DNA of 5,275 nucleotides from Deltaproteobacteria bacterium (lineage in GTDB: Bacteria; Desulfobacterota; Desulfobulbia; Desulfobulbales; Desulfocapsaceae): contig JAJYAX010000138.1 in the NCBI GenBank assembly GCA_021779275.1, positions 1-5,275 on the forward strand, in the 5' to 3' direction. Under the pieces are notes generated by a model. It was not told where the DNA came from. It made no database searches and saw only the letters and a list, made by a program, of their open reading frames with translations. Position numbers and translations under genes: made by a program. Shown here piece after piece: positions 1 through 5,275 of the stretch (within the stretch, counting starts at the first letter, position 1; each line of letters opens with the position of its first letter).

Positions 1-293
1 TGGTAGAGCACCTCGCCGGCCTTGACTTCGCCGCCCTCGGTAAACAACCGTTTCTGAATGATCCCTCCCACCTGCGGCCGCACCTCAGCCACCAAATCCG
101 GCGATATCCGGCCGGACAGCTCCATGGTCAACGGAACCGGTCCGGACTTCATGACCACCACGCCTACCTCCGGGTTGCCTTTGGCGGGCGGCGAGCCGCC
201 GGTTGCACCCGGTTTTTTGCAGCCGCTCATCACGAGGATACCTGTCAGAACCGCCGCCAGGGCGAGAAGTTTGATTTTTTCAGTGGTTTTCAT
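1..293 (-). CDS. RND efflux periplasmic adaptor (membrane fusion) lipoprotein, AcrA/MexA type, N-terminal part
   Basis: The first 97 codons are present; the rest lies beyond the low-coordinate edge. Proteins of this family bridge an inner-membrane RND pump and an outer-membrane channel in the periplasm of tripartite drug or solvent exporters. Seen: a charged start (MKTTEKIK), a hydrophobic stretch at residues 9-22, then a lipobox-like VMSGC with the candidate lipidated cysteine at residue 25. A Gly/Pro-rich linker follows, and from about residue 68 the conserved start of the adaptor core, including AEVRPQVGGIIQKR and EGGEVKAGEVLY, close to the AcrA pattern RPQVSGII...EG..V.AG..LYQ. The lipobox has Met rather than Leu at -3, which is tolerated but not ideal. 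The start at 293 is chosen because GGAAGGA (300-306) lies 6 bases upstream; an in-frame ATG at 308 has no such site. It follows the MarR-type gene on the same strand, the usual order of regulator then pump. An RND transporter gene is expected next. The family call is confident; the substrate cannot be told. Confidence 0.92.
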   Translation of the reverse strand, partial: MKTTEKIKLLALAAVLTGILVMSGCKKPGATGGSPPAKGNPEVGVVVMKSGPVPLTMELSGRISPDLVAEVRPQVGGIIQKRLFTEGGEVKAGEVLY

Positions 294-358
294 CACGCGT
301 CCTTCCATAAGGTTTTTTTCTCGAACGTTTTCAGCCACAGGCTGGGGTCTATGCCCAT
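293..358 (-). CDS. Possible 21-residue leader ORF overlapping the efflux adaptor start
   Basis: An ATG at 358 opens a 21-codon frame beginning MGIDPSLWLK, lysine-rich, with two tryptophans. Its TGA stop shares one base with the adaptor start codon (TGATG). That arrangement is the classic form of translational coupling, where a ribosome ending the first ORF restarts on the second. The weak point is initiation: GAG sits directly against the ATG with no proper Shine-Dalgarno spacing. The frame stays open upstream through a G-rich stretch to a GTG but stops before that, so it is not the tail of a larger gene. It may be chance. No homology is recognised. Confidence 0.2.
   Translation of the reverse strand: MGIDPSLWLKTFEKKTLWKDA
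300..306 (-). promoter_or_regulatory. Ribosome binding site of the efflux adaptor gene
   Basis: GGAAGGA on the minus strand, 6 bases before the ATG at 293. It decides between this start and the in-frame ATG at 308, which lacks a purine-rich site at a suitable distance. Confidence 0.7.
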
Positions 359-440
359 CTCGCCGCCGCCCGCCCGCCCCTGCACCCCTTGCGGGGCTCC
401 CTTCCCTACTTAAAAGGTGGAACGGCTGAGACGTGCAGTT

Positions 441-899
441 TTACAGACTGTCCTTTTTAAATTCCACGGCCATTTTCTCAACATTTTCGCCTATTATTTC
501 CAGGCAGGCCCTGAGCTGCCGCTGCATCTCGATGCTGATGCCGCGGACTATCCGGTCGGAAATCGATTGAAACATCTCCTCCACATCCTTGACCAGGGCC
601 ATTCCCTTGTCGGTCAGAAAGACCAGATAGGCCCGCCTGTCGCCTAGGTCCGGCCGCCGCAGGATCAAGGCCTTGGTCTCAAGCCGGTCCAGTATCCTGG
701 TCAGGTTGGCCGGGGTTTTGCCGACCATCCCTCCCAGTGTCTTCTGGGTCACCCCCGCATCGAGGGATATATTTTTCAGAATATGCATCTGTTCCAATGT
801 AATATTGTATGGATAGAGTATTCTTTCCGCCATCTTGTTCATATCCTGCGCCGTATGATAGATCAGACGGCCCAGGGACTTTTCAACACAAGTGCGCAT
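441..899 (-). CDS. MarR-family winged-helix transcriptional regulator
   Basis: A 152-residue protein, the usual size for MarR regulators, which bind palindromic DNA as dimers and are typically released by small lipophilic or phenolic ligands or by oxidation. Seen: N-terminal dimerisation helix (about 1-30); winged-helix core with helix-turn-helix at about 49-79 (GVTQKTLGGMVGKTPANLTR followed by ILDRLETKALI); and the family signature in the wing at about 84-99 (DLGDRRAYLVFLTDKG), matching the D.R...L.LT..G pattern. A C-terminal helical region completes the dimer interface. Two cysteines (4 and 132) are present, but a redox role is only a possibility. The ATG at 899 is preferred over a TTG at 914 because GGAGG (906-910) lies 6 bases before it, inside what the TTG start would translate. 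It precedes an RND efflux adaptor gene in the same direction after 147 bases, so it is probably the local repressor of the pump and of itself. The target ligand is unknown. Confidence 0.93.
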   Translation of the reverse strand: MRTCVEKSLGRLIYHTAQDMNKMAERILYPYNITLEQMHILKNISLDAGVTQKTLGGMVGKTPANLTRILDRLETKALILRRPDLGDRRAYLVFLTDKGMALVKDVEEMFQSISDRIVRGISIEMQRQLRACLEIIGENVEKMAVEFKKDSL

Positions 900-905
900 T
901 TCTTG

Positions 906-910
906 CCTCC
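906..910 (-). promoter_or_regulatory. Ribosome binding site of the MarR-type gene
   Basis: A perfect GGAGG on the minus strand, 6 bases before the ATG at 899. It sets the start at 899 and argues against the upstream TTG at 914, whose use would place this motif inside the coding sequence. Confidence 0.8.
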
Positions 911-928
911 ACAATATTTAACCAGGCA

Positions 929-957
929 ACTATATTGAGCTGATCTGTCTTTGTCAA
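929..957 (-). promoter_or_regulatory. Sigma70-type promoter of the MarR-type gene, with candidate operator symmetry
   Basis: On the minus strand a perfect -35 hexamer TTGACA (952-957) is followed after exactly 17 bases by TATAGT (929-934), which matches the -10 consensus at five of six positions. An A-rich tract (GAAAAATACA) lies just upstream. Transcription would start near 922, leaving a leader of about 20 bases carrying the GGAGG site. Two weak dyads overlap it: ATTGA...TCAAT (934-938 and 954-958, 15-base spacer) and CAATAT...ATATTG (912-917 and 932-937, 14-base spacer). Either could be the operator of the encoded repressor; this is inference. The promoter itself is a strong match. Confidence 0.7.
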
Positions 958-998
958 TGTATTTTTCAGCAGGACTGCGTCCAAATGCAAACGGAACG

Positions 999-1034
999 CC
1001 CCAGGCTCGATGCGAACATCCTGAAGGCCTGGGG
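999..1034 (-). terminator. Compound hairpin between clpA and the MarR-type gene, possible clpA terminator
   Basis: Perfect 8-bp arms CCCCAGGC (999-1006) and GCCTGGGG (1027-1034) enclose a second inner stem, GATG (1009-1012) with CATC (1017-1020). In a minus-strand transcript the inner stem is capped by UUCG. The structure lies behind clpA and upstream of the next promoter, where a terminator is expected. The tract after it on the minus strand (CGTTCCGTTTGCATTT) is only mildly T-rich, and on the plus strand there is no T-run, so intrinsic termination is uncertain. It could instead be an RNA-stabilising 3' structure. Confidence 0.4.
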
Positions 1035-1105
1035 AAACGGGAGAGGGCGAGGAAGAGGCTGCCGAAGAATGACAGTATTAGGCTGGAACGCGGGAAAGAC
1101 AGCTC

Positions 1106-1140
1106 CCGGCTCACCCCTGAACAGGTCTCGGATGAGCCGG
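1106..1140 (-). other. Inverted repeat just behind the clpA stop codon
   Basis: CCGGCTCA (1106-1113) and TGAGCCGG (1133-1140) form perfect 8-bp arms around a 19-base loop. The loop holds a further short dyad, CCTGAACAGG (1116-1125). It begins 13 bases after the clpA stop in the direction of transcription. There is no T-run after the stem on the minus strand, so it is not a standard intrinsic terminator. It may protect the 3' end of the clpSA message or assist factor-dependent termination. Confidence 0.4.
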
Positions 1141-1153
1141 CATGTTGCTACAC

Positions 1154-3421
1154 TTATTTGACATAAGCGAAGGTAAGCGCCTCTTCCTTGAGGTCCACCC
1201 GGGCCTCGCCGCCGTGGATCAGTTCGCCGAAGAGGATCTCCTCGGTCAAGACATCGCCGATCTCCTTCAAGATCAGCCGCCGGAGCGGCCGGGCGCCATA
1301 GACCGGATCGTAGCCCTTCCCGGCCAGCCAGCTCCTGGCCTCGGGGGCCAGGACGATGGACACCCTCTTTTCAGCCAGCTGGTCCTGCAGCTCGCCGATC
1401 AGCTTATCGACCACCTTTTCAACCGAGCCGGTATCCAGCGCGGCAAAGGAGATAATGCCGTCGAGCCGGTTGCGGAATTCCGGTGAAAAGAGTTTGGTCA
1501 CCGCCTGCTGAGCCTCTCCTTTCTTGGCCCCCTCGGTGATAAAGCCGATGGAGGAGGCGCTCATCTCCCGGGCGCCGGCGTTGGTGGTCATGATCAGGAT
1601 GACGTTGCGGAAGTCGGCCTTTCGCCCGGAATTGTCGGTGAGGGACGAGTGATCCATGACCTGCAGCAGGATGGAGTAGATATCCATATGGGCCTTCTCG
1701 ATCTCATCCAGGAGCAGGACCGAGTACGGGTGTTTGCGGATCGCCTCGGTCAGAAGGCCGCCCTGATCAAACCCGACATAGCCGGGAGGGGAGCCGATGA
1801 GCCGGGCGACGGCATGCTTTTCCATGTACTCGCTCATATCCAGGCGCTCGAAATGGACGGAGAGCACCTGGGCCAGCTGGCGCGCCACCTCGGTCTTACC
1901 GACCCCGGTGGGACCCGCGAAGACGAAACAGCCGGTGGGGGAATCGGGATTGCCAAGCCCGGCCCGCGCCCGTTTGACGGCCCGCACCACCGCATCGATG
2001 GCCTCGTCCTGACCGAAGATCACGCCTTTCAGTTTATCGGGCAGATCCTTCAGGGACTCGGTCTCCAAGCGGGTGCTGCTCTTGGCCGGGATCCGGGCTA
2101 TCCGCGAGACCACCTTCTCCACGTCTCCGACCTTGACCATGCTATGCAATCGTCCTTCCAGACGGAAGAGCGAGCCGACCTCATCCATCACGTCGATGGC
2201 CTTGTCCGGCAGGAAGCGTTCGTTGATGTACCGGTCAGCCAGCTCGGCCATGGCGGCGATGGATTTTTTCGAATATCTGATCTGATGGTGCTCCTCGTAC
2301 CGGGACTGCAGCCCCTGCAGGATCAGCCGGGTATCGTCCACCGACGGTTCCTCCACATCGATCTTCTGGAAGCGCCGGGACAGCGCCCGGTCCTTCTCGA
2401 TATGATTTTTATATTCCTCATAGGTGGTGGAGCCGATGCAGCGCAGCACGCCGGCCTGGAGCGCGGGTTTCAACAGGTTGGAGGCATCCATGGAACCGCC
2501 GCTGGTCGCGCCGGCCCCGACGATGGTGTGCATCTCATCGATGAAGAGAATGGCATTTTTCTTCTTTTCGATGGCGGCAACCACGCTCTTCAGCCGTTTC
2601 TCGAAATCGCCCCGGTATTTGGTGCCGGCCACCAGCGCCCCCAGGTCCAGGAGATAGATATCGACGTCCTGCAGGAGATCCGGCACCATGGCCTTTTCTC
2701 CGGCTTCTCTCGCCACCTTGTCATGATGGATGCGCAGGGCCAGCCCTTCGGCGATGGCCGTCTTGCCGACACCCGGCTCGCCGACCAGGATCGGATTGTT
2801 TTTCTTCCGGCGGCAGAGGACCTGCATGATCCGGCTGATCTCCAGGTCCCGGCCAACCAGCGGATCAATCTTCCCCTCGGCCGCCTGGACGGCCAGATTG
2901 ACCGTGAAGTCCTGCAGGGCCTTCTCATCGGCGCCCTTCTCTTTCTTGTCCGGACCTTCCGGAGGCCTGGGCAGGGGTTCCTGTTGCAGGCTGTGGGGAA
3001 GTTCATGGGAGATAAAGTTCACCACCGTCATCCGGCCGACACCCTCGGAGCCCAGGAAGAAAACGGCATGGGATTCGGCCTCGGCGAAGATGGAGACCAG
3101 CACGTCGCCGCTGTCCACCTCCTGCTTGCCGCAGCTCTGCACATGGGCGACAGCCCTCTGCAGGACACGGTTGAAGGCCAGGGTCTGGGCGGGTTCGCTG
3201 CTGATGGTCGATGACAAGCGGGGAATCTCGCCCGAGAAAAACGTCTCCAGGCGCTGTTTCAGGTTCTCGATGGAGCCGCCGCATTCCCGGATGATATACC
3301 GGGTCAACTCATCATGCAGGAGCCCGTAGAGCATATGCTCCACGGTCACATATTCATGATTGTAACTTTTCGCCTCTCTGATGGCCCGGATAAGGGCGAT
3401 TTCCAATGTCTTGCTCAGCAT
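1154..3421 (-). CDS. clpA: ATP-dependent Clp protease ATP-binding subunit ClpA
   Basis: A 755-residue AAA+ unfoldase, close to the 758 of E. coli ClpA. It forms cytoplasmic hexamers that unfold substrates, including those brought by ClpS, and feed them to ClpP. Seen in order: Clp N-domain (about 1-140); a charged linker; D1 with Walker A GEPGVGKT (214-221), pore-loop KYRG near 268, Walker B ILFIDE (291-296) and arginine fingers LSRRF (about 347-351); D2 with Walker A GPTGVGKT (503-510), pore-loop GYVG (547-550), Walker B LLLDE (569-573) and sensor-2 GARP (709-712). The ClpP-docking loop reads IGF (625-627), where E. coli ClpA has IGL. There is no ClpB-type coiled-coil middle domain, which excludes ClpB. 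The ATG at 3421 is chosen because [10 protein letters not shown] aligns with the start of E. coli ClpA and TTGAG (3431-3435) lies 9 bases upstream; the in-frame ATG at 3427 is also possible. It follows clpS by 27 bases. No aat gene, a common partner, follows. Confidence 0.97.
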   Translation of the reverse strand: MLSKTLEIALIRAIREAKSYNHEYVTVEHMLYGLLHDELTRYIIRECGGSIENLKQRLETFFSGEIPRLSSTISSEPAQTLAFNRVLQRAVAHVQSCGKQEVDSGDVLVSIFAEAESHAVFFLGSEGVGRMTVVNFISHELPHSLQQEPLPRPPEGPDKKEKGADEKALQDFTVNLAVQAAEGKIDPLVGRDLEISRIMQVLCRRKKNNPILVGEPGVGKTAIAEGLALRIHHDKVAREAGEKAMVPDLLQDVDIYLLDLGALVAGTKYRGDFEKRLKSVVAAIEKKKNAILFIDEMHTIVGAGATSGGSMDASNLLKPALQAGVLRCIGSTTYEEYKNHIEKDRALSRRFQKIDVEEPSVDDTRLILQGLQSRYEEHHQIRYSKKSIAAMAELADRYINERFLPDKAIDVMDEVGSLFRLEGRLHSMVKVGDVEKVVSRIARIPAKSSTRLETESLKDLPDKLKGVIFGQDEAIDAVVRAVKRARAGLGNPDSPTGCFVFAGPTGVGKTEVARQLAQVLSVHFERLDMSEYMEKHAVARLIGSPPGYVGFDQGGLLTEAIRKHPYSVLLLDEIEKAHMDIYSILLQVMDHSSLTDNSGRKADFRNVILIMTTNAGAREMSASSIGFITEGAKKGEAQQAVTKLFSPEFRNRLDGIISFAALDTGSVEKVVDKLIGELQDQLAEKRVSIVLAPEARSWLAGKGYDPVYGARPLRRLILKEIGDVLTEEILFGELIHGGEARVDLKEEALTFAYVK

Positions 3422-3448
3422 GGTCATATACTCAAGTTTTATTTATCC

Positions 3449-3757
3449 TTATGCCGGTTCCATGGAGCAACGCAACGGAAAATTATTTTTCCCCGCCAGC
3501 TCATGAACAACCGCTATTTTTGTCTCACAGATCTCCCGTGTGTATACTCCGGCAACCCCGAGGCCTGAATTGTGGACATTCAACATTATACGGGTTGCCT
3601 CGACGGTTGATTTATTGAATATGTTTTCCAGAATGGCAACCACGAACTCCATGGAAGTATAATCGTCATTATGGAGCAGAACCTTAAAGAGTGAAGGCTC
3701 CCTGGTGTCAATCCGTTCTTGTGTAAATACCGATCCTTGATCTTTGGGATTACTCAT
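3449..3757 (-). CDS. clpS: ATP-dependent Clp protease adaptor ClpS (N-degron recognin)
   Basis: A 102-residue protein that binds proteins with N-terminal Leu, Phe, Tyr or Trp and delivers them to the ClpA N-domain for degradation by ClpAP. After a variable N-terminal tail (1-22) the fold starts with FKVLLHNDDYTSMEFVV. The substrate-pocket residues of E. coli ClpS are all found at a constant offset of four: N30, D31, D32, T34, M36, V39, M58, V61, H62 and L95. The ClpA-contacting Glu and Lys are at 75 and 80, in the segment VYTREICETK. The C-terminus PLRCSMEPA resembles E. coli PLLCTLEKA. The intact pocket points to a functional N-end-rule adaptor rather than a degenerate one. The ATG at 3757 is chosen over a TTG at 3772 on codon grounds; the ribosome site is weak (GAAG, 9 bases upstream). 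It lies directly ahead of clpA in the same direction, so the two are probably co-transcribed. Confidence 0.96.
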   Translation of the reverse strand: MSNPKDQGSVFTQERIDTREPSLFKVLLHNDDYTSMEFVVAILENIFNKSTVEATRIMLNVHNSGLGVAGVYTREICETKIAVVHELAGKNNFPLRCSMEPA

Positions 3758-3812
3758 AGTAATGGTCTTCAAAAGGTTTCTTTTCTCTGCGGCGGTTCCC
3801 GGCCTTACAGGT

Positions 3813-3840
3813 AAAATAGTAACGAACGTTCCTTTTTCAA
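3813..3840 (-). promoter_or_regulatory. Candidate sigma70-type promoter of clpS-clpA
   Basis: On the minus strand TTGAAA (3835-3840) is followed after 16 bases by TATTTT (3813-3818), five of six and four of six consensus matches. Transcription would start about 50 bases before the clpS ATG. The spacer contains the palindrome GAACGTTC (3824-3831), overlapping AACG-AA-CGTT (3821-3830), a possible regulator site. The call rests on sequence match and position only. Confidence 0.4.
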
Positions 3841-3947
3841 TATCGATGCCGGTGAAAATACTTCAGAGTCCCCTGTCCGTCTCCCCGGCGGTAGAGATAT
3901 TCTCCCATGGATTCGAGAAGGACTCCTCACTCTTTTTATGGCGAAGG

Positions 3948-5275
3948 TCAGCCGACCGGCCCGTGCAGCATGGCCAGGAAGAGCTCATCCAGGATGATGT
4001 GCTGGGGAAGAGGCGAACCCTTCAGACGAAACTCGGCCTCCAGCAGGAGCCCCAGCCATTTTTTCAAGACCGGACAGGAGAATTCAGCCGCCTTGGAAAA
4101 ACTCATATAGAGGGCGTAGGGGTGCCCCTTCAGCAGTTCGGGCCACTCCCCCAGCTCTTTTAAGGCCGGGAGGTAGTTGCTCTGGAACTGCTGGGCGCTC
4201 ATCCCCTGCCGCCAGACCGGGGATGAGCGCAGCTGGAAGGAGCGGAAGAGCAGAAGCCGGCGCAGATAATTGCGCATGGCGGCCAGGATGGCCAGACTGT
4301 GGGCGCCGCCCTCCAGGAGATGATGCAGGGTGACGAGGGTCCTGGCCGTCTGCCGCTTCCCGAAGGCATCGGTCAGTTCGAAAAGCGCGTCTTCGCGGCT
4401 CCGGCCCACCATCGTCTCCAGGTCCTCGCAGGTGATGACCGGCCGGTCATCGGCATAGAGGGCCAGTTTTTCCGTCTCCATGACCACCGCCACCGGATGG
4501 AAGCCGACCCGCTCCAGGAACAGGCCCATGGCGCGGGGCTCAATCTTCTTGTTGAACCCGGCCAGGGTCTTCCCGACCATCTCCAACAGGACCTCCTTCT
4601 GGACCTTCTGGGCCGCCGAGCCGGCCCCCGTCTCCACCGCACAGTCGATGATGACGCCGTGTTCCTTGATATGGGTGAAGAGCCGTTTGCGCTTGTCCAC
4701 CGTCTCGGCGCTCAGCATCAGGATATTCTGGGCCGGCAGCCCCCGGCTGATGGCCTCCATGTATTTTTCCGCCAGATTGGCGGCGGCGCTTTTGGGGAAG
4801 GACTGCGGCCCTGCCTCGCACACCAGCCGGTCGGCCCAGGCAAGGTCCCCCGCGGGCCTGCCGATACCGAAGAGGGCCTGCCACTGACCGGCCCCCAGTT
4901 CCGAGAAGGGCTCACGGCTCCCGGGGGAAATTCCGGCCGAGCTCAACATGTTCAGAAGATACCGGAGCGCCTGGGCTGCACGGTTGGCCTCAAATTCCTG
5001 GACGGCCTTCTCCCAGAGACCGGCGGTGGTCTCCTTGGACTGAAAGAGGCGGCTGTCGGTGACACGGTAGATCTGGAGTCCGGGCAGGAGACTGAAGCTC
5101 ATCAGCCGGCCCAGGGTCTCCGAGGCGTCCTCCCGGTCACCGTCAATGGGCTGGACGGCCCCGGTATTCTGATCCAGCAGGGTCTTCTGCAGCAGGTCGG
5201 CCGATTCCCGGCAGAGATATCTCTCTCCGAAGAAGAGATAGACCTGGGCCTTTTTCCCCTGCCGCACCCCTTCCA
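3948..5275 (-). CDS. holA: DNA polymerase III subunit delta (clamp loader), start outside window, enlarged N-terminal half
   Basis: Delta is the clamp-loader subunit that opens the beta sliding clamp at the replication fork. The frame is open to the window edge. The first in-window start is a GTG at 5267 (439 residues), but family members usually carry 10-20 residues before the first strand (here QVYLFFGERYL), so the true start is probably upstream. Numbering from the GTG: N-terminal AAA+-like domain without Walker motifs, as expected for delta; the clamp-contacting segment MSFSLLPG (56-63); the core resumes at NILMLSAETVDKRKRLF (181-197); middle domain about 205-285; and the C-terminal collar domain from GRSREDALFELTDAFGKR (288-305) through MRNYLRRLLLFRSF (331-344) to the end. 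Roughly residues 75-170 have no counterpart in the 343-residue E. coli protein and hold a plausible insertion. It is followed after 190 bases by clpS. The delta assignment rests mainly on the C-terminal half and overall layout. Confidence 0.85.
   Translation of the reverse strand, partial: EGVRQGKKAQVYLFFGERYLCRESADLLQKTLLDQNTGAVQPIDGDREDASETLGRLMSFSLLPGLQIYRVTDSRLFQSKETTAGLWEKAVQEFEANRAAQALRYLLNMLSSAGISPGSREPFSELGAGQWQALFGIGRPAGDLAWADRLVCEAGPQSFPKSAAANLAEKYMEAISRGLPAQNILMLSAETVDKRKRLFTHIKEHGVIIDCAVETGAGSAAQKVQKEVLLEMVGKTLAGFNKKIEPRAMGLFLERVGFHPVAVVMETEKLALYADDRPVITCEDLETMVGRSREDALFELTDAFGKRQTARTLVTLHHLLEGGAHSLAILAAMRNYLRRLLLFRSFQLRSSPVWRQGMSAQQFQSNYLPALKELGEWPELLKGHPYALYMSFSKAAEFSCPVLKKWLGLLLEAEFRLKGSPLPQHIILDELFLAMLHGPVG

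Noticed and set aside
380..400. Short CCCC-GCAA-GGGG hairpin between the MarR-type gene and the efflux adaptor, considered as a terminator
   Set aside because: The stem is only 4-5 bp and there is no T-run after it, so it would not be expected to end transcription; the genes more likely form one operon.
58..429. 123-codon open frame on the plus strand at the low-coordinate end
   Set aside because: It is antisense to the efflux adaptor gene, which has a signal sequence, lipobox and conserved core on the minus strand; the plus frame shows no features.
971..982. GGAC-TGC-GTCC dyad upstream of the marR -35 element
   Set aside because: A 4-bp stem with a 3-base loop is expected by chance in DNA of this composition and has no supporting context.
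863..1166. Open frames of 83 (minus) and 71 (plus) codons across the clpA-marR intergenic region
   Set aside because: The minus frame runs through the marR promoter and into marR in another frame; the plus frame runs into the end of clpA. Neither has a ribosome site or family features, and the region is better explained by hairpins and a promoter.
1649..3214. 521-codon open frame on the plus strand, antisense to clpA
   Set aside because: It lies wholly inside a clear clpA gene, its translation has no recognisable domain, and its openness follows from the G+C-rich codon bias of the opposite strand. No ribosome site or promoter supports it.
3837..3908. 23-codon ORF on the minus strand between holA and clpS (begins MGEYLYRR)
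   Set aside because: Its nearest Shine-Dalgarno-like motif (GAGGAG) is about 14 bases upstream, too far, and its stop lies within the candidate clpS -35 element. It is probably chance.

Overview
The window is a stretch of bacterial chromosome at roughly 55-60% G+C in which every supportable gene lies on the minus strand. Reading in the direction of transcription, from high to low coordinates, the genes are: the delta subunit of DNA polymerase III (holA, start beyond the window edge); the adaptor clpS; the AAA+ unfoldase clpA; a MarR-family repressor; and the first 97 codons of an RND-efflux periplasmic adaptor lipoprotein (AcrA/MexA type), which runs off the low-coordinate end. A clpS-clpA pair together with an outer-envelope RND pump points to a Gram-negative bacterium. 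The protein styles are compatible with Desulfobacterota (former Deltaproteobacteria), but that placement is an inference from impression, not a search.

Region by region. 3948-5275: holA, with a C-terminal clamp-loader collar domain that fits the family and about 90 extra residues in the N-terminal half. 3758-3947: intergenic, with a sigma70-like promoter for clpS. 3449-3757: clpS. 1154-3421: clpA, 27 bases after clpS and evidently in the same operon. 900-1153: intergenic, with two perfect 8-bp-arm inverted repeats behind clpA and then a near-consensus promoter (TTGACA, 17 bp, TATAGT) for the repressor gene. 441-899: the MarR-type gene. 294-440: short leader containing a 21-codon ORF whose stop overlaps the adaptor start. 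1-293: adaptor gene. No gene-free stretch exceeds 300 bases.

How they work together. ClpS recognises N-degron substrates and hands them to ClpA, which unfolds them into ClpP (not in this window). The MarR-family protein probably represses its own promoter and the efflux genes transcribed behind it. HolA is a replication housekeeping protein and is unrelated in function.

I see no CRISPR array, tRNA, rRNA, insertion sequence, phage gene or defence system, and nothing that amounts to a new biological system. The points worth a second look are modest: the enlarged delta subunit, the nested hairpins behind clpA, the coupled small ORF ahead of the efflux adaptor, and the symmetrical elements overlapping the two promoters.
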